The notes beneath the pieces were generated by a model that searched no databases, was not told the origin of the DNA, and saw nothing but the letters and a program-made list of their open reading frames with translations. Below are positions 1-36,571 of a stretch of 64,000 bases of DNA, in pieces. Location: assembly GCA_963693365.1 (NCBI GenBank), contig CAVNZM010000001.1, positions 4,960,001-5,024,000 of the forward strand, read 5' to 3'. Within the stretch, counting starts at the first letter, position 1; every line of letters begins with the position of its first letter. Source of the stretch: Amoebidium appalachense (taxonomy: Eukaryota; Ichthyosporea). The position numbers were made by a program, and so were the translations under genes.

Positions 1-134
1 ATGGTTTGTGTTTGTGTGTGTATGGGTTTAGGGGGGGAAGGGAGAGGGGGGATACATCTACTGTTAAGAGAGTGAACTCCCGAGAAAAAGGCACACGTGT
101 GTTAGTTGCCAACACTAGCCCACCCTGCATGCAG

Positions 135-25331
<25,197 letters not shown>

Positions 25332-25406
25332 AAACCGGAGCGCCAGCAATATGTACGACGTTTCCTTTGGCTCTTTTTTGGATGTTTTCCTTTCTTTCTT
25401 TCTTTT

Positions 25407-25456
<50 letters not shown>

Positions 25457-25647
25457 GAGGAAGGTTCTGTGTAACTGCTAGACTTAGCGCCCTGGGTGGG
25501 TGTGGGAGCCAACAATCGAATAATGACTTAAGATGCACCGTAGATGGCGCGAATGTTTTTCGGCAAAAGTCAGGTCGAGAAATATTGGCTTGTATGAACG
25601 AATGGTTGTGCTGAAGCTTATGACGCTTTGAATCTGTTGTTCAACTT

Positions 25648-25653
25648 AATAAA
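25648..25653 (+). terminator. Poly-A signal of the ARM-SPRY gene
   Basis: AATAAA lies 317 nt after the TAA stop at 25331. It is the first AATAAA after that stop and is on the gene's strand. Confidence 0.6.
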
Positions 25654-26580
25654 TATGTACCTGTGGGGCACCTGAACGCTGAGTCTCCATGTGGTTTGCT
25701 ATGGTCGTGCTTCTCTGTGACCTACCCACAAAGTGTTTTGTAACAGTTGTGTTTGCGCGCGTGTGTACGGTGCCCTGCTTGCGTGTCTGGCATGTGTGCG
25801 TGTGAACATTGGACAGGTGGTCGCGCCGAGCGGGTGGGTGGGCGGGCCGGCAGAGGGGGAGGGGGGGGGGGGGGGGGGGGGGGGGAGGGGGGGGGGGGGG
25901 GGGGGGGGGAGGAGTGGCTACGATGGAAGAACTGAAGTAGTAAATTCAACTCGTTTAGTGAATACTCGAGGGAACGGCAACAATAATACTGATGGTCACT
26001 AACAATTTGGGCACTGTACAACCACGGGGCAATTATAATATAATATATAATAATATCCCCTTACATGTCGTTGCTCATGTGCAAGCAAGCGTCCAGGATG
26101 CCGCGTGAGCTCGAATAAATTGTGATGGTGAGTCGGCACGTTGATAATCACACTCACAAATGATGATGTGTTTCACATCGAGGTTTGTATGAGAACGGGG
26201 TACGAGTATGATAATATCTAAAGAGAAATTTCGGAAGTGTAAGGACGTTGTACATGTTGAGTGAAAAGCTTGATCAATGCACACACATGTTCACCAGTCT
26301 ACATGTCGGCCGGCATGGGATGGCGGATCTGTCAACATGTCTGTCATGCATTTGCACTGGGCGGAAACAGTCATACATAAAATGGTCAATGAGAACCCTT
26401 CAATACAAGTCACAATATGACATTTTACGGATATGGATATGGGCGGAGCCTTTTGATTTACTGTTCAGTTTCATCTTAGCAGGAGGTAGGTACACATGTG
26501 CCAGTAGAAAGTACAATGATCCCCCCCAGTAGAACTGTTGTCATCCCGTCATCCTCGCGGAGGAATGCTCCAGATGACAA
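25654..26580. other. Intergenic spacer
   Basis: No gene recognised. It holds G runs at 25857-25910 and an AT-rich stretch at 26030-26060. Confidence 0.6.
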
Positions 26581-26585
26581 CGCAA

Positions 26586-26693
26586 CCAATCGAATGAAAT
26601 GAGATGACAGAAAGCTGGCCAATAGGAACACATTGTAAGCCGCAAGCCAATCGGAACTCAGAATTTTTTAGTGGAAGCACGCCACTTTATAAA
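26586..26693 (+). promoter_or_regulatory. CCAAT and TATA promoter of the LysM/expansin-like gene
   Basis: CCAAT boxes at about 26586, 26619 and 26647, and TATAAA at 26688-26693. A start site 25-30 nt downstream would fall near 26720, which excludes the ATG at 26703 and favours the ATG at 26751. Confidence 0.65.
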
Positions 26694-26750
26694 CAGCCCA
26701 AAATGCATCATGGCAACACTGCCCATCACAAACGCCTTCTAGAATCAAAA

Positions 26751-27414
26751 ATGTGTCACGTTGTGCTGCTCCTAGCCGTCTGTGCGACCATGTGTTTGGC
26801 GCAAACCAGTGGCTGCGCGCAGAAGCACCAAGTGTGTCAGAGGAAACACCTGCGCGACCATTGCGCAAAGATACGGCCTGACTTAGAGCACGCTCTACAG
26901 CGTCAACACAAACATCGGCCTCAACGAAAAGAAGTGCAGCGGCCTACCAATTGGCACCAGCATGTGTGTCCGGGCGGGCGGCCCGGGCACCGTTAGCGGG
27001 CTTCCCATTGTCCGCGGCAGCAAGGCCACGCTGACAGTCTTTAACGACAAGTATGTGCAGTGCTTCACCCCGGCCCAGCCCAAGAAGATAGGCCTGGGTG
27101 TGGCCGTAAACCCGCTGATGCTCGGCATCACCAAGGCCGACTGGAAGGCAAAATACGTCAACGCTGACCCCAGCAAGATCCCCTGGTGTGGTAAGACCAT
27201 TGAGTTGAGCTTCAAGGGCCGCACACAACGGGCCACCATCGTGGATACGTGCCAGCCATGCAGCACGGCTGAGGGCTATGGGGAGGCCCCAGCATGCGAC
27301 TACACTGATGACATTGACTTCTGGGCAAACGGGCGCATAAACGGCGAAACCCTGCTGCGGAGCTGGGACGGTGATGACTTCTACCAGGGCAAGGTCAACT
27401 GGCGTATATTGTAA
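26751..27414 (+). CDS. Secreted LysM plus expansin-like (double-psi beta-barrel) protein; LysM half disrupted or spliced
   Basis: The ATG at 26751 opens a signal peptide (MCHVVLLLAVCATMCLAQ). A second frame then carries the body. From 26887 it reads STLYSVNTNIGLNEKKCSG, the second half of a LysM domain (chitin/peptidoglycan-binding fold), then a double-psi beta-barrel: GLGVAVNPLMLG, CGKTIELSFKG, the conserved IVDTCQPC, and GKVNWRIL before TAA at 27412-27414. The family (RlpA/expansin/Barwin-like) acts on or binds wall polysaccharide outside the cell. The first LysM half (GNTCATIAQRYGLT) is in the body frame but is preceded by a frameshift and followed by TAG at 26884-26886. A 55-nt GT-AG interval, 26832-26886, would remove both problems in phase and join the signal peptide to the body. 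So it is either a gene with a tiny intron or a pseudogene. Confidence 0.75.
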
Positions 27415-27485
27415 TTAATTACATGTGTAGTACCTAGAGGTGCGCTAGTGTCTAATGAAAGCGGGCCGGGGTGCACGTGGTTTCC

Positions 27486-27495
27486 AATAAATTTG
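27486..27495 (+). terminator. Poly-A signal of the LysM/expansin-like gene
   Basis: CCAATAAATT lies about 70 nt after the TAA stop, on the gene's strand. Confidence 0.6.
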
Positions 27496-27499
27496 CGTT

Positions 27500-28738
27500 T
27501 CGATTCAATGAAACATATTAGCGCCGTGGGGGCCTGCCTACTTTAGCACATATGTGACCCGGTATAGTATCAAATGCATATTCTCGCTGTATAGTATTCT
27601 TCAGCTTGCGCATGTTCTACCTGTGTAGTATTTTTGCGCATATTTTCGCTGCATATTATTTTTGCGCATGTTCTTGTTGAATAGAATTTTGTTTGTATTC
27701 TCACTGCATAGTATATTTGCGCATCGTATACTCTTAAGTGCTGTATCATATTGTCCATCCTTTGGCTGTAACGTTTATAAAGCTGGCGCACGCTCTCATT
27801 AATTTTTTTTTGCGGAACCTCAATGAACTCTAGCTCCCCCCCCCCCCCCCCCCCCCCCCCCCTTCCGACCCCACCCCTTTTCTACCCTATTTTTGAAGGG
27901 TTCACTGTTTCTCAGCATGCACGTAGCCTGTGATGGGGCCGGGTGCTGGGGTTGCAACAACAGTGACTACATACGGGCTCAGTATTCAGACACTGTGCAA
28001 ATGCACTGCAACACATCCTTCTTGGTTGAATAGGGTGGTGGTGAGGCGAAAGGGAATGCAGACTGCAGTGAAAGCCCACACTAACTACACAGTGTCCACT
28101 TGCACAGAATAAACTTTTTTTTGTGGAGGAGGGGGAAGGGGCCCCGGGGGGGGTTAAGGGGGTGCTGGTGGGGGAGGGGGGGAGGGGGAGGGGAGGGGGG
28201 AAGGGAGGGAGGGGGGAAGGGGGGGAGGGGGGGGGGGGGGGGGGAGCTGACGCATAATTTGACGGTTCTAGTACTCGGACTCGTAAGTCTTGGGCTCTGT
28301 CCCCACAATGACATCGGGGAGGGGCCCCCCGGGGGGCAGCTGCAGGGCCGGGGGAGGGGGGGGGGGGGGGGGGTTGCGGGGAGGAATGTGATGTGTGTGC
28401 AGTGTGGTAAGGCTGTGTGTGGCGCTGCGTGCACAGTGTGTGTGTGTGTGTTGGGAGGCGGGAAGGGGGGGGGAGGGGGGGGGGGGGGGGGGGAGAGGAG
28501 GAGGGGGGGGGGGGGGGGGAGGAGGAGGGGGGAGGGGACTCAAAAAAAAAAGTTGATCCCGGGCCCCCGAATGTTCTGAGACTCGTCACGTGACTGAAAA
28601 TTGTCCCGCCCCCCGGGATAGAAGGGGCTGGCAGTGGACACACATCGTTAATAATTTCATAATTCAGATTAGCACCACATGTACATGTTATTGGGGCTGT
28701 GCAAATATTAATTGCAGGGTGGAAAAGACACTCAGGAA

Positions 28739-28779
<41 letters not shown>

Positions 28780-29554
28780 TAGGGCCAATAGTGATAACGC
28801 CGGGACCGGTCAGGGAATCGAATAAACTGAAATTCGATGATCTGATTAAATCACTGGAGAATTTCTTTAAGACCGAGATTCCCTTTTAAACTTCTGGAGT
28901 CACTAGTTCGCCAAATGGGGCATAGGCCCAAAGGAGCGGCTTTGGACACCTTGAGTTCTGAATCAAATATATCGGCATAACAGGGTTGAATTTGATTGGA
29001 TGCCACGGTGCACATGTCTGGAGCACCGGGGAGATAGTGAAAGGCGGAAGTACCCGGGGGGGGGGGGGGGGGGGGGGGGGGGGAGGGGGGTTCGAGAATA
29101 AGATTTCAGCACAAGCCCAGTTCAGTCCCTTTGGGCAGTGGAACACACCATCATTGGATTATATTTTTCTCGGTATACACCACCACCCGGGCCAACCTTA
29201 AGAATGTACGTACCGAGTCCGATCATGACTACCGCAGGACACTACAGTAACTAACATCGTTGTCACCGTGACTCACAGTAGCAATAACGTTGCTATCGGT
29301 TTCAAATTGAATCAGGTCATTTAGTATGCACAGTGCCCTACTAGTTACCTACCGCACTTAGAGATGCCTCAGTAGCCTAGTAGAAACAAACATCAGCCAT
29401 CAGCAGAATAATAGCATATTAACTAATAAAATTAAGAGATTGAATTGTGTTGATTCAGAATCGCCCAGGGCCTCTAGCCCCCAATTAACGGTGTCCTCTT
29501 TGTGTACTTAAAATCCAAAAAATAGGCCACTAGTGACAACCCAACCCACCCACG
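27500..29554. other. Intergenic spacer with C and G tracts
   Basis: No gene recognised. It contains a C run (27837-27862), a G-rich low-complexity stretch (28130-28550), G runs at 28741-28777 and 29057-29083, and AT-rich unique sequence between them. Confidence 0.6.
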
Positions 29555-29569
29555 TCATAATTGCCCACA

Positions 29570-29757
29570 TTAAGTTCACACCCTATATCCGCTCAGCCAT
29601 ACTAAGTTCACACCTACTATCTTAGTTACTGTATGGGCCATCGTAATTATAAGTTCCGTGATAGTACCCACTATCTAGGCCAAACCTATAAATAAATAAA
29701 TAAAAAATAAAAATAAAAACACCATCTAGGCCATTTTAAGTTCACACCTACCATCTA
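29570..29757. repeat. Degenerate tandem repeat at the 3' end of the discoidin-like gene
   Basis: Four to five imperfect copies of a TTAAGTTCACACCTACCATC-type unit followed by CTAGGCCA, separated by an (AAATA)n stretch. The last copy covers the minus-strand stop codon at 29755-29757. Confidence 0.55.
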
Positions 29758-31398
29758 GACAGTGATGCCCAGCAGCAACACGGCATCCAGGGCATACTGC
29801 CACGGACTGGACCCATCCAGCTCCAGCCGCAGGCAGTTGCCTGTGAATGTCGTGTTCTTGTCCAGCTGGTAGTTGGTGGCCTGTGATCCTGGCGTACCGG
29901 GCACAAACTGGGATTGGCCGCGGTATAGGGGTGTCCAAATGGAGGTGTCATTGGCCGTGGCAGCCGTCACGTTGGCAAGGTTGGCACCGGAAACGGTGTG
30001 GACCATACCTGGAGAGAGGGTCTCGTAGAGGGTAGCAAACTTCATCCTCATACGGCGCTCAAAACACACAACGGCCCACTCCGACTTTTGGTTACCTGGC
30101 TCCCAAACACCGTCAGAAATTCCCCACTGGGGATACTTCGTGGGCGGGCCAAGCAGCTGCTCCGAACCAACTTGCCCGGACCCCCGTATCTGAGTACCAA
30201 GTTGTGAACCCGATACAACAGGGACTATGGTTGGATACTGGGGTAGCCAGGTATCACCTGTGCTCACCCAGTCCCCTGTAGTGGCCCCTACCCCTCCACG
30301 TATGCCCACGGCGTCAATCATCCAGTGGTCACCAATACCCGCAGGATTGGCATCGAGTCGGACACAGTTGATTTTTGTTTTCACGTTGGTGAGGTCTAGC
30401 ACGGGGCGCCAGGTCCTGCGTGTATCATATTGGCAGCCCTCAATTGGTTTGTCGTACACCACGGTCCACTGGGGGCTCCACGTAGCAGACGTCAAGTTGA
30501 CCAATGTAACACTGATCTTATTGATGCGGCAGGGAATCCAGTTTTCACGCACCTCCAGCAACTGCAGCCACATGGGTGTGTCGTAGCACACCGTGACATA
30601 CTGGCCCGCCGTATTTGCCTGACCAATCCATGAACGTGAGCGCCCAGTAGGCGCGTCCGGGGGACCCAAAATACGATCCCTGCCCCAGTTGTATGGGTCC
30701 GGGTAGTCGTATGAAGCCTCTTTGACAGACGAGGCCCACTGCAGGCCGTTCACTAGACCGTCACCGACCGTGGCCATTGTGCCGTCACACATAGGCATTA
30801 TGCCTGTCTGGGACATATCACAGAGGGTCCCGTTAGGAAGGTCCCCGATCATGCCCACCGCGTCAATGCGAACATATTGGTTCGCAAAGTGGGCCCCGTC
30901 TATCTCCAGCCTAACGCAGTTGGTCTTGAAGTTCACCCTGGAGAGGTCGAGGGCAGCGCGCCAGACTCTCCAATTGGTGGGCGTGCACACGTCTCTGCCC
31001 ATGTTGTACACGGTCACCCATTTGGGGTTCCACGTGGCCGTCAGGTCGACATTGGCCACTTTGATTGTTGTTATGCGGCCAATTCCATAATTTTCGTATA
31101 TCTCCAGCAGGCCTAGCTGCTGGGGCTTGTCATAGCACAGGGTGATATACTGGCCCGCAGCGCCTGGAGAGGCCGCCCATGCATAGCCGTTTTGGGCGGG
31201 CTGGGTAGCGTCCGGGGGGCCCAGAGCTTTCTGCCTGCCAAATTGGGCAGCATCGGCATTCTCGTAGGAAACTTCCTTAACACTAGTCGCCCATTGTGCT
31301 GGCGGGCAGGATCCTAATGACAAGCTGGGCTGGGCTATGCTCGAGCCAAAGAGAAAACAAAGAAGTGCCGCACAGGCAGGCACTAAAAGCAGCCTCAT
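29755..31398 (-). CDS. Secreted protein with three discoidin-like beta-sandwich domains
   Basis: Single exon, 547 residues, start at 31398 chosen because it gives a clean signal peptide (MRLLLVPACAALLCFLFGSS); an in-frame ATG at 31452 would put 18 residues before it. Three homologous units follow (about 30-185, 210-365, 370-547). Each has a QxLGPPD-like motif, a GQYITLCYD or WAVVCFE strand, LEIYENYGIGRI or LEVRENWIPCRI, and NCVRLEIDG or NCVRLDANP, and ends in IDAVG or LDAVL. This pattern resembles galactose-binding/F5-F8C-like domains, which bind sugars or lipids outside the cell, but I cannot name the family. Paired Cys in each unit may form disulfides. The stop is TAG. Base use is GC-richer than the flanks. 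No membrane anchor is seen. Confidence 0.8.
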   Translation of the reverse strand: MRLLLVPACAALLCFLFGSSIAQPSLSLGSCPPAQWATSVKEVSYENADAAQFGRQKALGPPDATQPAQNGYAWAASPGAAGQYITLCYDKPQQLGLLEIYENYGIGRITTIKVANVDLTATWNPKWVTVYNMGRDVCTPTNWRVWRAALDLSRVNFKTNCVRLEIDGAHFANQYVRIDAVGMIGDLPNGTLCDMSQTGIMPMCDGTMATVGDGLVNGLQWASSVKEASYDYPDPYNWGRDRILGPPDAPTGRSRSWIGQANTAGQYVTVCYDTPMWLQLLEVRENWIPCRINKISVTLVNLTSATWSPQWTVVYDKPIEGCQYDTRRTWRPVLDLTNVKTKINCVRLDANPAGIGDHWMIDAVGIRGGVGATTGDWVSTGDTWLPQYPTIVPVVSGSQLGTQIRGSGQVGSEQLLGPPTKYPQWGISDGVWEPGNQKSEWAVVCFERRMRMKFATLYETLSPGMVHTVSGANLANVTAATANDTSIWTPLYRGQSQFVPGTPGSQATNYQLDKNTTFTGNCLRLELDGSSPWQYALDAVLLLGITV

Positions 31399-31856
31399 GG
31401 TTGCTGTGAACTCCGGCCTGTGAAAAACCTGCAAGAAATTTCTAAGAGGCAAGCATCTGCTGCTGCTGCATGTCTTACAATTCAGTTAGAGGGCAGAGAT
31501 GATAAAACGGTTTGGCAGCACAAGTTTCAATATACACCGTGTTACACACGCTGGCACTTTGCCTCATGTCTGCGTGCCACACTGTTTGACTGTGACAAGC
31601 AGACAAGGCCTTCCGTTAAATTTTATGTTTCAAGTCACGGCCAAAATCCCGACGGTCGGGCCACGGTGGTGACTCGAACACAGAAGTGTAAAGCTATCCG
31701 AAGTATAATGTCTGGATACATTTTTATTTTTTCTTTTGACATTTTTATTGGATTTCGTTCAATATCCAACAAGTCAACTCTGTGGACTAGATAAACATGC
31801 ATGTGTGGCGCGTTCAGTGGTGGTTTGTGGCTGACTGAGACGTTGATAAGCTTCCT
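31070..31856. repeat. Tandem duplication, unit 1 (gene 5' part plus upstream flank)
   Basis: Unit 1 runs from GTTATGCGGCC at 31070 to AAGCTTCCT at 31856 and contains the functional start of the discoidin-like gene and about 460 bp upstream. Unit 2 follows directly at an offset of 787 bp. Confidence 0.85.
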
Positions 31857-32196
31857 GTTATGCGGCCAATTCCATAATTTTCATATATCTCCACCAGGCC
31901 TAGCTGCTGGGGCTTGTCATAGCAGAGGGTGATATACTGGCCCGCAGCGCCTGGAGGGGCCGCCCATGCATAGCCGTTATGGGCGGGCTGGATATCGTCC
32001 GGGGGGCCCAGAGCTTTCTGCCTGCCAAATTGGGCAGCATCGGCATTCTCGTAGGAAACTGCCTTAACACTATAGTCGCCTATATGCATTGTGCTGGCGG
32101 GCAGGATCCAAATGACAAGCTCGGCTGGGCTATGCTCGAGCCAAAGAGAAAACAAAGAAGTGCCGCACAGGCAGGCACTAAAAGCAGCCTCATCAT
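31857..32196 (-). pseudogene. Truncated, broken copy of the discoidin-like gene
   Basis: Carries the start (ATGATG at 32191-32196), signal peptide and first-domain half of the neighbour at 29755-31398. A 6-7 bp insertion (CATATA-type) near 32085 places TAG in frame and shifts the frame; the homology then continues (KAVSYENADAAQFGRQKAL) to the duplication junction at 31857, where it stops in mid-domain. It cannot make a full domain. Confidence 0.85.
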
Positions 32197-32633
32197 GGTT
32201 GCTGTGAACTCCGGCCTGTGAAAACCCTGCAAGAAATTTCTAAGAGGCAAGCATCTGCTGCTGCTGCATGTCTTACAATTCAGTTAGAGGGCAGAGATGA
32301 TAAAACGGTTTGGCAGCACAAGTTTCAATATACACCGTGTTACACACGCTGGCACTTAGCCTCATGTCTGCGTGCCACACTGTTTGACTGTGACAAGCAG
32401 ACAAGGCCTCCCCTTAAATTTCATGTTTCAAATCACGGCCAAGATCCCGCCGGTCGGGCCACGGTGGTGACTCGAACACAAAAGTGTAAAGCTATCCGAA
32501 ATATAATGTCTGGATACATTTTTATTGGATTTCGTTCAATATCCAATAATTCAACTCTGTGGACTAGATAAACATGCATTTGTGGCGCGTTCAGTGGTGG
32601 TTTGTGGCTGACTGAGGCGTTGAGAAGCTTCCT
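31857..32633. repeat. Tandem duplication, unit 2
   Basis: Direct copy of 31070-31856 at roughly 93-95% identity by eye, with a small deletion at the position of the TTTTTTCTTTTGACATTTTT stretch of unit 1 and small insertions in the coding part. The end AAGCTTCCT at 32633 matches the end of unit 1. Confidence 0.85.
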
Positions 32634-32750
32634 CAGCCGGCTACAGTCACGGGCTCTTCTTGCGGTGGCAGTTAGCTCTGTGGCCTTGGTTTTTGTGTCC
32701 GCTTGTTTTGTAGTGTTGGTTCCTTGCAGCATTCCTTTTGTGCAGGGATG

Positions 32751-32790
32751 GGTGGGTCCCTCCCCCCCCTCCGGGGGGGAGGGACCCACC
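32751..32790. repeat. 40-bp near-perfect hairpin, GGTGGGTCCC type
   Basis: Left arm GGTGGGTCCCTCCCCCCC and right arm 32773-32790 are exact reverse complements around a 4-nt loop. A further GGTGGGTCCC lies at 32805 and leads into a C run (32818-32847). Confidence 0.85.
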
Positions 32791-32849
32791 TGGGTGAGTG
32801 GGCTGGTGGGTCCCGCCACCCCCCCCCCCCCCCCCCCCCCCCCCCCCGC

Positions 32850-34310
<1,461 letters not shown>

Positions 34311-34316
34311 TGGTGG

Positions 34317-34351
<35 letters not shown>

Positions 34352-34418
34352 CCCCCCCCTCACAGCTAGCCGGAGGCCTGGTGGTGGGTGTAACAGTGGG
34401 TCCCCCCCCGCCCCCCCT

Positions 34419-34464
<46 letters not shown>

Positions 34465-34498
34465 CCACCTATCCAAGGGGGTGGGTGGGTCCCCCCCC
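34311..34498. repeat. Second GGTGGGTCCC hairpin element with C and G arms
   Basis: GGTGGGTCC and a C run, then AGTGGGTCCCCCCC (34396) facing a 40-nt G run that ends GGACCCACC (34461), then GTGGGTGGGTCCC (34481). Same motif and layout as 32751-32850, but with much longer homopolymer arms. Confidence 0.7.
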
Positions 34499-35475
34499 TC
34501 CCAACTTAGCTACTACCCCCTCCCCGTTTCAAAATCAAGAATCCCTAGGGGCAATCGAGCAATTTGAAGTGGAGGCAATCGAGCAATATTGTTATCATGA
34601 TCATAGTATGCTATCTGCTATGTATATAGTACTGACTCTTTTTTTTAAAAAAAAATTTCTTACTTGTCCAATATAATTTTTGGATATTATGTATATATCT
34701 GCGGAGCCTACCTCCACATGTACCATTTGAGCGACTCGATACTAGTACTAGCTAGTCGTCTCTTTGAGATATCTGTGATATCTCCTTTTCTTCATGAGCA
34801 CATCAATAAAGTCATTATAAAAAAATAAAATAAAAATTGTGGTCATGACATCACACATCACCAATAAATACATCGCATGGCGCGGATGAAACCCAGCATG
34901 CGGCGTTTGGTAACCTTGGTAGCAGTGCGAGTTTCTCAACGTGATGCCGTGTTTTCCATTCATAAAGCGTCGGTAGGTGAGCTCTGTAGCTGGCACGTAC
35001 TGATGGTGCCTGGGCTGCTATGAACTTGCCGTTTGCCTCACGCCCAGGCACGTTGAAATTTATGATCACGTACCGTGCAACAGCCAATCAAAACGTTATA
35101 AAATAGATCGGCCAATCGGCGTGTTGTATCACTGTTTAGGGTATGCGTTCAACGAGTTTCGACGCGTGCGTCTTGACCCCACCTTGAGGCAACTTTTAAA
35201 AAAAATTAAAAGCCAATCGTTGGATAGGTACGAAGCGCAGCAAAATCCGAAATATTGCATAATATTGAGGCAATCCAGATGGGGGTTTACGCTGTTTACT
35301 CGAGGCAAAGAGAACCAGTCTCAGGTATGGGGGGGGGGGTTTTGCTCGGAATATCCCCTCAGCGGTATATCATGATCACGTACATAGATGTCGGGTGGTG
35401 ACTATATATCAGGGTTTACTTTCTCTACGAGACACCATAAAGACTACAAGGAGAAATCAATTAGTTGGGGTTCCC

Positions 35476-35513
<38 letters not shown>

Positions 35514-35545
35514 GGGCTCCCCTCGGGACACTCGGTATCAGCTGG

Positions 35546-35598
<53 letters not shown>

Positions 35599-35618
35599 TG
35601 TGTGTGTGTGCGCGTGCG

Positions 35619-36050
35619 CTATAATTTTGTAGTGATGTGTTTCTCAAGCCAATCAATACATCTAATAAACAGGTCGTAGTTACGCGTGTTTAGTATAAAA
35701 TCAAGGATGTTGTAATTTACAGGTAGGCTATCTTTCTGGGTGTCTGTTGTGAATGTGACGTGTGTGTGTTGCGGTATTATGTGGTCTATCAAACTACATT
35801 TGGCGATACATGACCGGTTAAACTGGTGTGTGTGTGTGTTGTTTGGGCATGCAAATGATGCCACCTTATACTTATTAGATCTCCACTGTATAGCACGTGT
35901 ACAGTAAAAGCGTGGTAATTGATCAATAATACCATCAGCTAGAGAAAGACCAGTTCTACAGGAAGGTAATATGTATTTAGGTGTTATACACTTGCGAGTG
36001 CCATATTTGGCAATATGGTTGAGGCGGTCAGTATATATAAAACGAGACAT
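35619..36050 (-). CDS. Hypothetical ORF, 143 codons
   Basis: Open frame from ATG at 36050 with mixed amino acid composition, not made by a repeat except for a short THTHQ. I recognise no domain. An ORF of this length is expected by chance in AT-rich DNA of this amount, and no splice or promoter signals support it strongly. It is listed because it is the longest non-repeat frame in this spacer and lies 126 nt downstream of another minus-strand frame (36176-36424). Confidence 0.18.
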   Translation of the reverse strand: MSRFIYTDRLNHIAKYGTRKCITPKYILPSCRTGLSLADGIIDQLPRFYCTRAIQWRSNKYKVASFACPNNTHTHQFNRSCIAKCSLIDHIIPQHTHVTFTTDTQKDSLPVNYNILDFILNTRNYDLFIRCIDWLEKHITTKL

Positions 36051-36175
36051 AAGGCTTAGTTTTTCAAGGTGTATGCTTTCATCGGGTCTAGTGTCGTGTG
36101 GTATCTTTTTCCATTTGTTATATTGCGTGATTATCTTGTGATTGTGTACATGTTTAATCCAGATAGGGCATCACG

Positions 36176-36424
36176 TCAGCCGCGTGCGCTCAAATATTTC
36201 AAACCTTGTTCAACAGCCGCGACCGTTATTCTTGTCGCAAGGCTTTCAAGCGCCGGCACTTCTCGTGCACAGTTTTTCTGAAAACTTTTTGTGATGTACT
36301 GCGCTCGTTTCACTGAATCCGCGTGGTCTACCGTTGCAATATTTTGTATTTTGTCTATAGCACATTTAGCTAGGTTGTAGCAGCATACTGCGTGGATTGT
36401 CTGCTTAATAATCTTTTCTTTCAT
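36176..36424 (-). CDS. Hypothetical ORF, 82 codons
   Basis: ATG at 36424 to TGA at 36176. Composition is protein-like, with an Ala/Leu/Val-rich C-terminal half (ARITVAAVEQ-type spacing suggests helix). No family recognised. It could equally be chance. Confidence 0.18.
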   Translation of the reverse strand: MKEKIIKQTIHAVCCYNLAKCAIDKIQNIATVDHADSVKRAQYITKSFQKNCAREVPALESLATRITVAAVEQGLKYLSARG

Positions 36425-36540
36425 CCCTGCCGCACATGTACAAGTACCTTAGTTAAGCCTAGAGTGCATTCATACTCTTTTTCTGCTTTTTCTGCACGTG
36501 TGTGTGTGTGTCACGGTGTGTTTTGTGCGTGTGTACGCGC

Positions 36541-36571
<31 letters not shown>

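Noticed and set aside
26884-26886. TAG as a possible sense codon in the LysM domain
   Set aside because: TAG ends the discoidin-like gene (29755-29757) and the integrase-like gene (52698-52700) exactly at conserved ends, so reassignment is unlikely.
34851-35087. Minus-strand 78-codon frame near a TATA box
   Set aside because: The TATA-like site is oriented for the plus strand, and the frame shows no domain.
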